Notes: generated from the letters alone by a model not told the origin. A DNA stretch of 64,000 nucleotides from Arachis hypogaea (GCF_003086295.3 NC_092047.1:118088449-118152448); one strand, 5' to 3'. Counted from the first letter of the stretch, positions 11,478 through 23,157 are shown. Numbers and translations are program-made.

Positions 11478-12154
11478 TAAGAAATTAGGCCACGCTTAGT
11501 TTGTATTTTCATTTTGAGAGTTGAGGAATGCAACTCTTCATTAGAATTTATTGTTTTTTATCATCAATTAGTTATTAATATTAAACGTGGGGATTAAAGT
11601 ATACTGTTGAATTACTAAACTAAAGTAATTAGGTTGATAGCTAAAAGTGATTACTAAAAATAATAAATTCTGATCATTCCTTAACATTTTCTGTTTAGAG
11701 TTTCTTTATTTTAGAATTTTATCGAGAATGAAAACAAAAATTTTTTTTGACATAGCATAATGTTTATTTATTTTGATTTATTCTTGCATTTATATAGACA
11801 ACTAAATAAATCAGTCACCACATGTCTATCTGAACAATACAACTTTTAACTTGTTGCAATCTGAATGTAAATACACAAATTGTATTCCAACAAATTTATA
11901 GTTTGAATGCAACTAAACCACCAACCATATATATGTGAACACATAAAATCAGATGCATTTTAACATCATTAAAACGATGAGTTTCATCAAATGTGATAAG
12001 TTAGTCTCTAAATTCATCAAATGTTAACAAAGATGAATTTAGAGACTAATACAAATTACAATTATAAATTTAAGAGTTAAATTTGTGTCAATTGAAAATT
12101 TATAAATAAATTTAAATTCAACATCAAATTTTAGAGTCTCTAAATTAAGGAAAT
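11478..12154. other. Type A 3' flank of F-box copy 2
   Basis: AT-rich, without ORFs of note. The same flank follows the copies ending at 15868, 28993 and 35084, with long matches also at 36550-37250. Confidence 0.45.
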
Positions 12155-12979
12155 CAGGGACGGACCTAGAGGGGGGCGAGTAGTGGCCTCGGCCCCCCCA
12201 AAATTTTTAGAAACTATATTTATATATGAGATATGTATTTAAAAAAATAAAAAATATTATATAATTTAGTATTTTTATATGTATTATTTTTTATTATGTG
12301 ATAGATTTATGTCTTAATTATTTAATTCACTAATATTTTTCACTTAACTAATTTAATATCATACCCTCAAGTTTTTGCAACTTTCAAATTAGTTTTTATA
12401 TAGTAATCTCTATATTTATTTAAAAAAATCATTTGTTTATTTTTTATTAACATATTTAAAATTTATATTATTATATTAATAATTATTTACGTAGTTATAT
12501 TTTGATAATCACATTATGTACTTTAGATATTCTTTTTTTATAAAAAATACTTATTTTTTTCTAAATTTACGTTGTTAAAAGAAAAACTTTTATAAAAATA
12601 TCTTATATCTTGTATTCTATAAAGGTATTGTGTCTTTCAAATAATTAATAATTTGTCATTTATTTTCAAATTTTTAAAATTTTTTAAAAGAATTAATTTT
12701 AATTAATAAGATATGTGATCATTTTTAACTAAACACGCTATAAATTATTGGTACTTTATAATTTTATAATGTACTATTGATATTGTTATATTTTTTTTAT
12801 GTAACTATCATATTAAAAATAAAATTGTGAAAAAAATTTATAATTATATATATATATATATTTGATAAACTTTTTGAAAAACTAACTCTAATAACTATAT
12901 GTTAATTATTTTTATGGAATGAAAAAAAAATTTATCTAAAATTCGGCCCCTCCATACTAAATTTTCTGGATCCGTCCTG
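12155..12979. mobile_element. Non-autonomous hAT element, CAGGGACGGA ends
   Basis: The left end CAGGGACGGACC and right end GGATCCGTCCTG are imperfect inverted repeats. They are flanked by exact 8-bp duplications, AAGGAAAT at 12147-12154 and 12980-12987. The subterminal zones are G- or C-rich (GGGGGG, GGCCCC) and the interior is AT-rich and non-coding. This is the classic hAT layout without a transposase. Confidence 0.85.
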
Positions 12980-13776
12980 AAGGAAATAAAGACTAACTTG
13001 AACATTTAACATTGATTGTGGATGCCTGTTCATGCCTTGCACTTCTCTAATGTAGTGATAGTGTTTGTTTTGTACAAACTTCTATAGTAATACATGCATT
13101 GAAAAAGTTTTACGATAGTGTAATTTTTTCGAAATAAAGATATTAAAGGCAGTTATAATTTTTTCGAAATAAAGATACTAAATGATATTAGATTAAATCA
13201 AAATAAATTAGTACCGTACAAATCAATTATTTGCATACAATTAAATTAGATTGAAAAGTATAAATTAAATCAATATCTCCAAATCGTTTAAAATTATATC
13301 ATTTTTACAATTCGAATAAATTCAAAATGTACTACAAAATGTAGTCTTATTTCGTTGACAATACAAATGATAGATGTAAATATATTCCACTCACTCTAAG
13401 TTGGTATATACAGTAAAACTCGTATATAAATTGTTGGACCCCTTCTACGGTTTATGCATATTTTCCATCCTTACGGAAACCGTAAAACCCCTACCACGAT
13501 TTCTTCTCAAATGCTTCATCAACGTAAACCGTAAACCCCTCTAGCGGTCTACGTGTATTTTAAATCCGTAGGACTCTTCCACGGTTTAGGTAGATTTGTA
13601 AAAACTAAAAAGTTACATTTTCGTATTCAAATTGCAAAAGTTGCATTTCCGTAATTTTAGAAGTCAAATATTTTATTTTCATAAATTATTTATGAGATTT
13701 ACAATTCAATTTAATTTCTATTTTAAAATTAAATCAATTTTATTTCAATTATATTTCAAACACATTTTTAAATAAT
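12980..13776. other. Spacer with a degenerate ACGGTTTA/CCGTAAACC-motif segment
   Basis: No gene is seen. At about 13430-13610 the motif CCACGGTTTA or ACCGTAAACCCC recurs in both orientations at roughly 30-50 base spacing. It resembles the motif-rich TIRs of the Mutator-like element at 3686 and may be a solo, decayed terminal repeat. Confidence 0.4.
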
Positions 13777-14144
13777 GGGTAAAGTATACTTTTTGTCCCT
13801 GAAGTTTGACAAAAGTTTCAAAAATACTCCTAAGTTTTATTTTATTTCAATTTTGTCCCAAAAGTTTTCGATTTGCATCAAATATATCATCGACAGCTAA
13901 ATTTTTAAAAAATTTAAGACCAATTTAACAATAATGCATGAAAATTATGCTTGATTTGTTTGTGTTGAGGGGTTGTTCTTATGAAATTGTTGTTGAATTG
14001 GTCTTAAATTTTTTGAAAAATTAGCCGTCAAGGGTATATTTGATGCAAATCGAAAACTTTTGGGACAAAATTGAAACAAAATAAAACTTATGAGTATTTT
14101 TGAAAATTTTATCAAACTTCAGGGACAAAAAATATACTTTACCC
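13777..14144. mobile_element. 368-bp MITE with 9-bp target duplication (Mutator-type)
   Basis: The ends GGGTAAAGTATACTTTTTGT and, in complement, GGGTAAAGTATATTTTTTGT form near-perfect inverted repeats that extend about 170 bases inward. Exact duplications TTAAATAAT lie at 13768-13776 and 14145-14153. It is non-coding. The 9-bp duplication fits the Mutator superfamily. Confidence 0.85.
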
Positions 14145-14210
14145 TTAAATAATTTAACATATTTAATTAAAAAGTAGAAATTCCCTTTCAATTGTGAAGT
14201 TTATATTTAG

Positions 14211-14563
14211 TGTTTGTTTGGCGGCATTGTTTTGTTAAAAAATATATTTTTTATTTTTTAGTATGTTTGGTAAATTTCTAGTAGTAAAAGTAAAAATACT
14301 AGAAAAATTAGAAAAACATTTTTTGAGAAGCTGTAATTTATATTTTTTTTAAAGATCTTTTTTCTTAAAAAAAAAGATGTTTTTTATTCAATAAATAAAC
14401 AAAAAAATATTTTTATATTGTTATCCCAAACATAATTGATAGATAAAAAAAATTTTTTAAATGAGATAACTAAACATAAAGTTACTTTTATTTCTCCATA
14501 AAATCTTTTAAAAAAATAACTCAAAAAAATATTTTTTTTAGAAACTCATCCAAACAAACCCTT
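14211..14563. mobile_element. AT-rich MITE related to the split copy at 3659-6505
   Basis: It begins GTGTTTGTTTGGCGG and ends CCAAACAAACCC. The interior shares long A/T-run segments and the AGTAGTAAAAGTAAAA motif with 6108-6505. It lies just upstream of F-box copy 3, so it could contribute promoter sequence. Confidence 0.5.
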
Positions 14564-14572
14564 AAAAACAAG

Positions 14573-14581
14573 TGAGTCACC
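14573..14581 (+). promoter_or_regulatory. TGAGTCACC box before F-box copy 3
   Basis: A GCN4/AP-1-like TGAGTCA core starts 51 bases before the start codon and is followed by TTGGCTAAATCATTAACC. The same block precedes all class II copies. It could be a bZIP site or simply part of the transcribed leader. Confidence 0.35.
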
Positions 14582-14623
14582 TTGGCTAAATCATTAACCT
14601 AACATTTTATCCATCATCTTCCG

Positions 14624-15868
14624 ATGGGTTGGATGGATTTGCCTCTGGAATTGTTGCAATTAATTTTTCAAAGACTGTCTCTGATGGATGATATCACAGA
14701 ATGTCGTGCCACATGTCGCTCGTGGCGAAAGGCCGCTGACGCCGTATTTTCATCTCAGCTTCCATTGATGCTCTCTCTTTCAACAGGAGGGTATGCCAAC
14801 AACTTTGGAAGCTTATCCGCCCCATGGAGCAACCATGATTCCACTGTGCTCACTGAAAAATGGCCGCAAGAAATCGACCGTACCTATAATAGGGTTTACT
14901 CGGTGCAAGGTTGGTTGGTGTTCAATATATTTCATTATGAGTGGTTCAAGGACCAAACTTTCTCTGAGCTTTCATTCTTCAACCCGTTTTCTCGAGCCAG
15001 ATTCAAGCTTCCAAAACTGTTCTTGTTTTCTGGAGGGCCGTGTTATTATCAACTTCGTGTTGCATTCAATTCTGCACCACCGGGGTCTGAAGAGTTCGTT
15101 GTTGCTTTCTTGTTTGTGTTTAGCTATCAAGAAAAAGTGAACAACTTAATCGGACCAGAAGATACGAAGCAAAGGCTAGCTTTTATCAAATTCAAGCAAG
15201 GATCATGGATTGAATCCATTGAAAGCGATGAAATCTTTTATGATATTCAAGTTCATGATGATAATAAACTGTATGGTCTTACCTTCAAACATCAAACAAG
15301 CGTTGTGTTCGTGTTTACCCTTAGAGATAATCATCGTGATAATCATGTCGTTGAACGATTGGTTATGCTAAATACCATACAAGATATAGATCCTGTTGGA
15401 AGATTTATTTTTTCTCATGCATCCTTCAAACCAAGTCATCAGATGGTAATGGACACTAGCACGGGGGAGTTGTTGCTAGTTCGTCATGAGCGAAGTAGCA
15501 GTTACGACACATCAGTTCGTACGGAAGGGTTTAGTGTTTTTAAATTGGACAGAAGCAATCTTAAATGGCGTGAGGTTTTTGATATTGGTGATCGTTTCTT
15601 GTTATGGGATTTTACCGAGGTGAGTCTTGTGTCTGCTAAGGGACTCAGAGTTGCAGAACGGTTTAAGAGGGGCAATTGCATATTTTTCTGCCATGCAAAT
15701 ACTCATCGGGAGCAGAAATATCCAATACCAGATATTCAAGATCGATTTCGATTTAAAGAACATGATATGGGTGTCTTCTTCTTGGCTGATAGAACCATTA
15801 GCTATTTTTCAATTAGTTCTTCTTTACCGTTTTCGCTTCTGAACATGTGGTTCAGTCCTGCTCCTTAG
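14624..15868 (+). CDS. F-box protein with DUF295-like C-terminal region (copy 3, intact)
   Basis: A single exon of 414 residues starts MGWMDLPLELLQLIFQRL. The F-box is at about residues 4-44 with a one-residue longer turn (SLMDDITECRATCRSW). The DUF295-like C-terminal region ends VFFLADRTISYF ... NMWFSPAP, stop TAG. The N-terminal and central parts (GGYANNFGSLSAPW, YNRVYSVQGWLVFN) are closest to copy 1, whereas the last about 60 residues (ANTHREQKYPIPDIQDRF) match copy 2, so the gene looks mosaic. The upstream block is class II with a TGAGTCACC box, and the 3' flank is type A. Predicted SCF substrate receptor; target unknown. Confidence 0.87.
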   Translation: MGWMDLPLELLQLIFQRLSLMDDITECRATCRSWRKAADAVFSSQLPLMLSLSTGGYANNFGSLSAPWSNHDSTVLTEKWPQEIDRTYNRVYSVQGWLVFNIFHYEWFKDQTFSELSFFNPFSRARFKLPKLFLFSGGPCYYQLRVAFNSAPPGSEEFVVAFLFVFSYQEKVNNLIGPEDTKQRLAFIKFKQGSWIESIESDEIFYDIQVHDDNKLYGLTFKHQTSVVFVFTLRDNHRDNHVVERLVMLNTIQDIDPVGRFIFSHASFKPSHQMVMDTSTGELLLVRHERSSSYDTSVRTEGFSVFKLDRSNLKWREVFDIGDRFLLWDFTEVSLVSAKGLRVAERFKRGNCIFFCHANTHREQKYPIPDIQDRFRFKEHDMGVFFLADRTISYFSISSSLPFSLLNMWFSPAP

Positions 15869-16015
15869 TTAGTTTAATAAGAAACTAGGCCACGCTTAGT
15901 TTGTATTTTCATTTTGAGAATTGAGAAATGTTACTCATCATTAGAATTTATTGTTTTTTTTTATCATCAATTAGTTATTAATATGAAACCTGAGAATTAA
16001 AGTATATTATTTAAA

Positions 16016-16716
16016 CCTTTGTGCCGGGCTCTACCCTAATGTTGTTCAGTGCAAAAGAAGAGGAAAACGGACGGCGTTCTATACGAAAGAAGTTGGGAAG
16101 GTTGACATCCATCCAGCTTCTGTCAATGCCGGGGTTCATCTCTTCCCTTTGCCTTACATGGTATACAGTGAAAAGGTGAAAACCACCAGTATCTATGTTA
16201 GAGACTCTACCAACATTTCAGATTATACCCTGCTTTTGTTTGGTGGTAATCTTGTCCCTGGCAAAAATGGCGAGGGCATTGAGATGCTTGGAGGTTACCT
16301 TCATTTCTCTGCCTCAAAGAGTGTCATTGACTTGATAAGGGTAATGTCCCTCAATCTTGTTCCAGCATATTTCTGATGGTTTAGAAAAATTAAGATTATA
16401 CACATTAATTTTTTGGTGACCATTCACATGTAGTTATCTTCTTGTGAAGACCATAAGTAAGAACCATTTGACAGTTCTCAATTATCATTTTCACATAAAG
16501 ACAATTTTATGCGAGTGATCATCTCATTTTATCAAAAAATTTAAGAAAACACAACTTGTTACGATTAATTCGCTACGGGATTTGCAGAAATTACGTGGAG
16601 AGCTTGACAAGCTTCTGAACAGAAAAATTGAAGAACCAGGATTGGACATTACTGCAGAAGGAAAGGGAGTGGTTGCTGCTGCTGTTGAGTTGCTTCACAG
16701 TCAAACCATTCGCTGA
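16016..16716 (+). pseudogene. Duplicated 3' end of the DExH-box helicase gene
   Basis: From CCTTTGTGCCGGGCTC this is a near-exact copy of 700-1430. It contains partial exon 3 (16016-16340), the intron, and exon 4 (16588-16716, TGA 16714-16716). Splice sites and reading frame survive and only scattered substitutions are seen, so the duplication is fairly recent. Everything upstream, including the start codon and motor domains, is absent, and the copy abuts the 3' flank of F-box copy 3. It cannot make a helicase, though it could be transcribed. Confidence 0.85.
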
Positions 16717-17126
16717 TTTCTTTTTTTCATTCACAAGGGTTTGTTCTTCAGCTGAGTCCTGCCATTCATTAGTAATAGTATTATATAGATTTCTTATGAT
16801 TTTGCTAGCAGCTATTTTCAATCACTTATATGGAATGTACATGTGTTATATCTGTTTTGTCTTGTTTAGGATGGAAATACTAATGTTAGACAACAAAAGT
16901 AGAAAAGGGACCGATTTTAACATTGTATTCTTACCAACATAGGAGGAAAAAAAGGGTTAGCAGTAGCATTATTTGTCTGGTGCGTGCGAGGGAGAATGCC
17001 ATGTGGGTCAGTGTTTTCATGTTTCGTCCGAGTTTAATGGACAAGAGTAAATTATATTATTGTTCAATTAAATTTATTCATTGAGATAACATTTTAAGTA
17101 CATGATTTGGTAATTAGTTATTTTTA
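16717..17126 (+). repeat. Duplicated helicase 3' flank fused to an F-box fragment
   Basis: It is collinear with 1431-1838. The match ends in TTAGTTATTTTTAT, after which F-box coding sequence begins in the middle of a gene (CCGCCCCATGGAGC), marking a recombination junction. Confidence 0.7.
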
Positions 17127-17551
17127 TCCGCCCCATGGAGCAACAATGATTCCACTGTGCTCTCTGAAAAATGGCCGCAAGAAATTGACCGTAGCTATAA
17201 TAATAGGGTTCACTCGGGTGCAAGGTTGGTTGGTGTTCAATATATTTCATTATGAGTGGTTAAAGGACCAAACTTTCTCTGAGCTTTCATTCTTCAACCC
17301 GTTTTCTTGAGCCAGATTCAAGCTTCCAAAACTGTTTTTGTTTTCTGGAGGCCCGTGTTATTATCAACTTCGTGTTGCATTCAATTCTGCACTTCTTATG
17401 CCATGTAAGTACTAGCCAGGAGTGTTCCGGTAGTCAAATTCAAGAACATGACATAGGAGTCTTCTTGGCTGATAAAAGTATTAGCCGTTTTTCAATTAGT
17501 TCTTCTTTGCTATTTCCACTTCTAAATATGTGGTTCAATGTTGCTTCTTAA
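17127..17551 (+). pseudogene. F-box/DUF295 gene fragment with internal deletion
   Basis: It starts in mid-gene at the codons for SAPWSN, lacking the F-box. It has an extra base in CACTCGGGTGC, a stop in place of arginine in FSRARF (TTTTCTTGAGCC), and a deletion joining VAFNSA directly to the codons after FCHA. It ends at TAA 17549-17551. The closest relative is the copy at 32203, with the same tail and type C 3' flank. Confidence 0.85.
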
Positions 17552-19167
17552 TTGGTTTGATAGAAAATCTTAATTTGTTTTTTCATTTTTCATTTTTCAT
17601 TTTTATTTTTAGTATTTTTAACTTTTTAAAATTGTACCGAGAATAAAAATAGAAAATAGAATAATTTTATTGTTCTTATCTTTTTTTTCTAAAATTCTAA
17701 AAATAAAACATTCAAGATGAAAAACAAAAAATGAAAATACTACTAAACCCAAGACAAACTCTTTATTCTTATTATTATTTTTTTTATAAAAAATAGGAGA
17801 CTCGAATCCTAACTTCTTAACTGAGTATAGAGAGACTATGTCATTTGAACTATAGCTCGTTAGCTTTATTATTCTTATTATTCTTGTTATCATGACAATG
17901 CAATTTGTGGTTTGATCTTAATTTTGACATAGCATAATGTTTATTTATCTTGATTTGTTCTTGCATCTATATCAAAAATGCTATTAATACATCAAAATTA
18001 GTCACTAAAATCAGTCACTAATATATTTGTATATAAATATATATGTAATTTAATTAGAAGTAATTTTAAATGATATTTTTCAATAAAAAAACTTTTGTAA
18101 TTAGCAACTTTTAATATTTTTTATTATTATTTTGCCAAAAAACTATTAAATTGTTTTTAATATAAATATAAATTATATTCATTTATATGTATAAAATTTT
18201 AATAAATACAAATATAAATTATATTTTTTTATGTATAAAATATTTATAAATATAAATATAAATTATTACTCATAAAAAAATAATATTTATTAGTCAGATA
18301 ATATTACTCATTGAATAAACCTATTTGAGAAGTTTTCACGGCTAAAGATTTGCCTATTATCTATGAAATTTTGGTCAAACATCCACAGGTAAAGTGGTAA
18401 ATAGAAATATGGTAGTAGATATTGGGTTATTATAAATTTTTAAATTAAAAAAAAAATATAGGAAGTCAACTATATTATAACCTAATTTAAATAAATTTTT
18501 TATATTTTTTGTTTTAAAATTTTAAAAATTAGAATAACGAAAAATTATTTTTTCTTTTTTATAATAAATTTTCTGTTTTTCAACAAATTAGCTCTAATTA
18601 ACTACTTTTTTAATTGATTCTTTAGTAGACCCGTTTTTAAATTTACAGATAATCAATAAACACATAAATATATGTTGATTTTATTAAAGTTTCTATAATA
18701 CATGCATTAAAAAATTCGACCCAATAATTTATCCGAAATAAAAATATTAAGTCAGTTACAATTGAATTAAAGGATTAAAATTTTCATATTCAAAATTTGA
18801 AAAGTTTTTTTTTAACTGATTGGGTACTGCGAAATAGAGCGGCCTACCTATATGGTAGGCATATTAATATCTAAAATTTAAAAATAATTTTCGTTACTAA
18901 TATTCTTAATTTTATATTAATATCTAAAATATAAAAGAAAAATTTTACGTTTTAACCCATCAGATTATTTTAATTTTAACCAAATTTTATTTAAATTTAG
19001 TTATAATCTTAAATCATGGAATTTACAAATCAATTCAATTCTTATTTTAAAATTAAATCAATTTGAATTCAAATGTATTTTAAACAGATGTTTAAATAAT
19101 TTAACATATATAATTAAAAATAAAAACTCACTTACAATAGTAAAATATATATTTAAAATTCGTTTTG
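17552..19167. other. Type C 3' flank and upstream block of the next F-box copy
   Basis: No gene is seen. It contains a reverse-strand SINE (about 17782-17868). From about 18340 it is an upstream block shared with 31560-32190, 37740-38690, 44930-45600 and 54480-56900. The reverse ORF at 17618-17893 is low-complexity and crosses the SINE. Confidence 0.45.
17782..17868 (-). mobile_element. tRNA-derived SINE copy 2
   Basis: The reverse complement reads AGCTATAGTTCAAATGACAT near the head and AGGATTCGAGTCTCCT near the B box, ending in a poly-A (T run on the + strand). The same insertion is found in the same 3' flank position after the copy at 32203. Confidence 0.65.
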
Positions 19168-19169
19168 GG

Positions 19170-19415
19170 ATATATGGTGCATCAGAAACGTCTGTCACCA
19201 GACGGGCAAAAGAAGAGCAAGAAAACTGGAAGGCTTGGGACTTAGCGGTGGAATCCGGAGCAGTTTTATATGACGAGGAAGAAGATATTATGGCCATTCT
19301 CCAGGCTCAAAATGAGAAAATAGCTCTGAAGAAGAAGCAAGCTAAACAGAAAGAGAAAGCTCGCCGAAGTCGTCCGAAAAATAAAAAAAAGGTGTGTACA
19401 ATTATTACCAAATGA
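19170..19415 (+). pseudogene. LINE A ORF1, C-terminal remnant
   Basis: An open frame of about 81 codons from the element's truncated 5' edge to TGA 19413-19415. It is rich in Lys, Glu and Gln toward the end (KIALKKKQAKQKEKARRS), as expected for the tail of a plant LINE ORF1 (RNA-binding protein). The upstream DUF4283 and zinc-knuckle parts are missing. The stop overlaps the ORF2 start as ATGA (19412-19415). Confidence 0.6.
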
Positions 19416-22400
19416 TTTTTGCATCATGAAATGTTCGGGGGTTGGCGGGAGTAGGGAAATTGAGTATGGTCAAAAAATTCCGAATGAATTTCAATGTGCA
19501 TATGCTAGGCTTAATAGAGACAAAGAAAGCAGTAATAAATAACTTTGATGTGGTACAACTGTGGGGTAATGCTGGAGTGTGTTGGGAGTATGTGGAGGCG
19601 GAAGGTGCATCTAGGGGCCTGCTGCTAATGTGGGATGCAACGATGTTTCAATTAAGTAATTGCTATAAGGGAGCTAGGTGGTTATGTCTGGATGGAGTGC
19701 TGATAAAAAACAACTTTAGGTGTGCGGTTTGCTTAGTGTATGGGGAGCATGATAGGATGGCAAAACTTGATGTGTGGGAGGAACTGAGCTTTTTGACTGG
19801 GTTATGCCAGGTACCTTTCTGTTTTATGGGGGACTTTAATGAGATTGTCCAAGTGGAAGAACGCCTCGGGGCGGTTTCTATGCCAAGGTCGGCAGTAGAG
19901 TTTTATTCTTGGATTCAGGACATGGAGCTAAGGGATCTAGTTTTGACTGATCGGAAATTCACATGGTTCAGGGGTCAATCATGTAGTCGTATTGATAGAA
20001 TCATGGTCAGTTTGGAGTGGTTAGAGGAGTTTCCTGACACAAGGGTACGAGGGGGCCCACGAGGTTTGTCAGACCATTGTCCGCTGATTATGAATGTCAC
20101 AATGGTGGGAGCGGTCCGAAGACCGTTTCGAAGTCTAGATTCATGGTTTTCTCATGCTGGATTTTTGAGAATGGTGAAGGAAGAGTGGAGAAGCATAGGG
20201 GATGGTCAATTCCTAGATAAATTGAAGGCTTTGACGGGTCCGCTAGGAAAATGGCATAGAGAGATTTTTGGCAATATAGACTTGCGGATTAACAAGTTTG
20301 AAGAGGAAATAAGGAAAGTAGATGATATGGCGAGTCATGGACTGTATGATGGAACAATGGAAGCTCGTCGAAAGGCACTCGTAAGCTCTTGTAAGAAATG
20401 GTATGTTAGGAAGGAAATCCATTGGAAGCAGATGTCACGCTCTAGGCATGCTAAGGAGATGGATAAAAATACTAGATATTTTCACAATATTGCCTCGGCT
20501 CGGAGGAGGAGCAATCGTATTGACGCCTTAAGAATCCATGGAAGACTAGTGAGGAACCAGGCCCGGATCAAACTGGCTATCAGGGATTTCTATAAGGACT
20601 TGTACCATCAGGAGATATCACCATTAATAGGAGTTCGGGATGGATTGGTTCGGAGAATAACTGAGGTGGAAGCAGCGGAACTAGAGTTGATGCCGACGGC
20701 AGAAGAAATAAAGGCTGCAGTATGGGATTGTGAGTCATCAAAAGCACCTGGGAGTGATGGGTATAATATGAATTTCATAAAGAAATGCTGGGTGGAAATT
20801 GGGAGGGAATTCACGGAAGCTGTGTTGGGTTTCTTCCAGTCATCTGTGTTACCTCAGGGCTCGAATGTTACTTGGGTGGCGTTGGCACCAAAATTCGTTG
20901 GAGCTACCGAGATAAGAGACTTTCGACCGATTAGTATGGTGGGCTGTGTATATAAGGTAATATCTAAGGTGTTGGTTAGAAGGATGCGGCAAGTGATGCC
21001 AGGGCTAGTGGGAGAGACTCAGAGCGCCTTTGTGCAGGGCAGGAAAATCCATGACGGGGCTTTGATAGCATGCGAAACTGTACAGTAGCTGAAATTAAGA
21101 AAAAGGAGCTCAACAATAATTAAGCTGGATTTTCAAAAAGCGTATGATAAGGTCAAATGGAGATTCGTGGATATAGTGCTGCAGAAGATGGGATTTGGTC
21201 ATAGGTGGCGGGGGTGGATTATGGAGTGTGTGTGTTCTGCGTCAATGTCAGTTCTTATTAATGGAGCTCCAACTAAGCCTTTCAAAATGGAAAGGGGTTT
21301 ACGACAAGGTGATCCTTTGTCTCCGTTTCTATTTGTACTTGTTGTTGATGTGCTGCATAGGATGATTGGGGAGGCGGTTAGGAATGGGCACATATCGCCG
21401 CTGTTGGTTGGACGAGATCACATTGAATTATCACACTTACAGTTTGCGGATGACACTATCCTATTCTGTCCGCAGGAGGAAGAGACAGTTAGGAATTACC
21501 AGCGTCTTCTGCGGTGCTTTGAGCTGATGTCTGGGTTGAGCATTAATTTTGAGAAGTCCAGTTTCATTCCGGTTAATTGTGAACAATGTTGGATGCAAAA
21601 AATGTGTCGTTTGCTGGGATGTAAGGAGGCTTCCCTTCCTGTTCGGTATCTTGGCATATCATTGGGAGCGAATCCGAGGCTAGTGAAGACATGGAAACCA
21701 GTGATTGAAAAGGTGGAAGAAAAGCTGAGTCTATGGAAGGCAAAGTCCCTCAATAAAGCGGGTAAGCTGGTTCTCATAAAATCGGTTCTTAACAGCCTGC
21801 CTATATACTATCTAAGCTTGTACAAGATGCCAAAGGCAGTTGCGGAGAAGCTGATTGCCTTACAACGGCGATTCTTATGGAGTAAAGAGGATGGGAGAAA
21901 CGGTATGCCACTAGTGAGGTGGAAGGTGGTGATGGCTCCTAAAAAGGCAGGTGGATTGGGAGTGGGAGATGCAGTGCTTCGGAATACAGCCCTTCTGTTT
22001 AAATGGTGGTGGCAATTCTCAAAAGAGGAATGTCCCTTATGGAAGAAAGTAGTGTGTTCTTGCAATAATATGAATCCATCTGAGATGCTGTGGGGTCAAA
22101 CTGTGCCTTCGAAAGGGGGTCCTTGGAGGGATATTTGCCAGCTCCAAATAAAGGAGCCACAAATAAGGGAGAAGATGATCAGAGGTCTATCAATGGATGT
22201 AGGAAATGGCAGAACAACCCATTTTTGGGAAGATATCTGGCTACCTGATGGGGCTTTGAAGGAGTTGTTTCCAAGATTATTCTCGATCTCAAACCTCAAA
22301 GGAGCTGTTATAGGGGACTGCGGATTTTGGGATGGACTAGAGTGGATATGGAGCTTCCAGTGGAGGAGGCAGCTGTTTCAATGGGAATTGGAGCTCTTGA

Positions 22401-23023
22401 ACCAACTCCATGAGAGCTTACGGTCAGTAACACTTACACATGAGAGAGAAGATAGGGTCGTCTGGAAATTTGATAGAAATGGTACATTCTCCACGAGATC
22501 CTTTGTAAAGGTGATGCAGGATTCGGTCATCCCGGAGGCCATAACTAGCTATAGTTTCACTAGTGCTGTTTGGCGGGGCTTTGTCCCGCAAAGGGTGGAA
22601 CTGTTTACATGGTTTGTGTTGATTGAGAGGGTGAATACTAAAGAACGACTATCCAAATTAGGAGTTATTGGTCAGCTTGATAATATATGTGCATTATGCG
22701 GTAAGGCTGTTGAGTCTGGATTTCATTTGTTCATTGGATGCGAGGTCACTTGGCAGGTATGGAGCGCATGGTTTTTCGCCCTTGGAAGGTCATGAACTAT
22801 CCTAGGTACACTGAAGCAACATTTTTAGAGCTGGACGCATGCTGCACAGAGAAAATTAGAGAGAAAGAGGTGGTTGATTGGATTCTTCGCTGTAATTTGG
22901 GCAACTTGGTTAGAAAGAAATGATCGGGTATTCAATAATCATGGCTCAGGAGTGGTGGAAATCATCAACAGGTCCTTTACGCTATCCGATGATTGGATTG
23001 GTGATGCTCCATTTGGTTGTTGA
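19412..23023 (+). pseudogene. LINE A ORF2: endonuclease-reverse transcriptase with four in-frame stops
   Basis: The frame runs from ATG 19412 to TGA 23021-23023. AP-type endonuclease motifs come first: WNVRGL with its Trp codon turned to TGA at 19427, then LIETKK, MGDFNEI and LSDHCPL. The reverse transcriptase has FRPISMVGCVYKV, KLDFQKAYDKVKW, RGLRQGDPLSPFLF and LQFADDTILF near codon 677. A zf-RVT zinc finger (CALCGKAVESGFHLFIGC) sits near codon 1093. In-frame stops are at 19427-19429, 21086-21088, 22793-22795 and 22826-22828. Three of them fall where relatives have tryptophan. The catalytic DD pair is intact, but the ORF cannot be translated whole. Confidence 0.88.
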
Positions 23024-23157
23024 TGGCAATGCCGAAGATAACGAAGGGTTGAGGTGTCTCTTGCGGGTTTCGTAATACTTGTATTCGAGGTAACTTATAC
23101 TTATGGATCTATGCTCCACTTTGTTGTGTTGAGCGCTTTTTCTTTCAAAAAAAAAGG

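Larger units (their letters stand above)
19168..23155 (+). mobile_element. LINE A: L1-type non-LTR retrotransposon, 5'-truncated, mutated
   Basis: It comprises an ORF1 tail, ORF2 with endonuclease, reverse transcriptase and zf-RVT regions, a 3' UTR and a short A tail (23147-23155). It lies directly in the class II upstream block: paralogous flanks read CTCGTTTTGAGAGGTGAGTC, while here CGTTTTG (19161-19167) and GGTGAGTC (23156) are separated by the element. No target duplication is visible; a few target bases seem lost. The insertion point is only about 53 bases before the start of the next F-box copy. It belongs to the same subfamily as the fragment at 35218. Confidence 0.85.

Noticed and set aside
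17618..17893. Reverse 91-codon ORF in a flank
   Set aside because: It is AT-rich and crosses a SINE; codon use reflects T/A runs.
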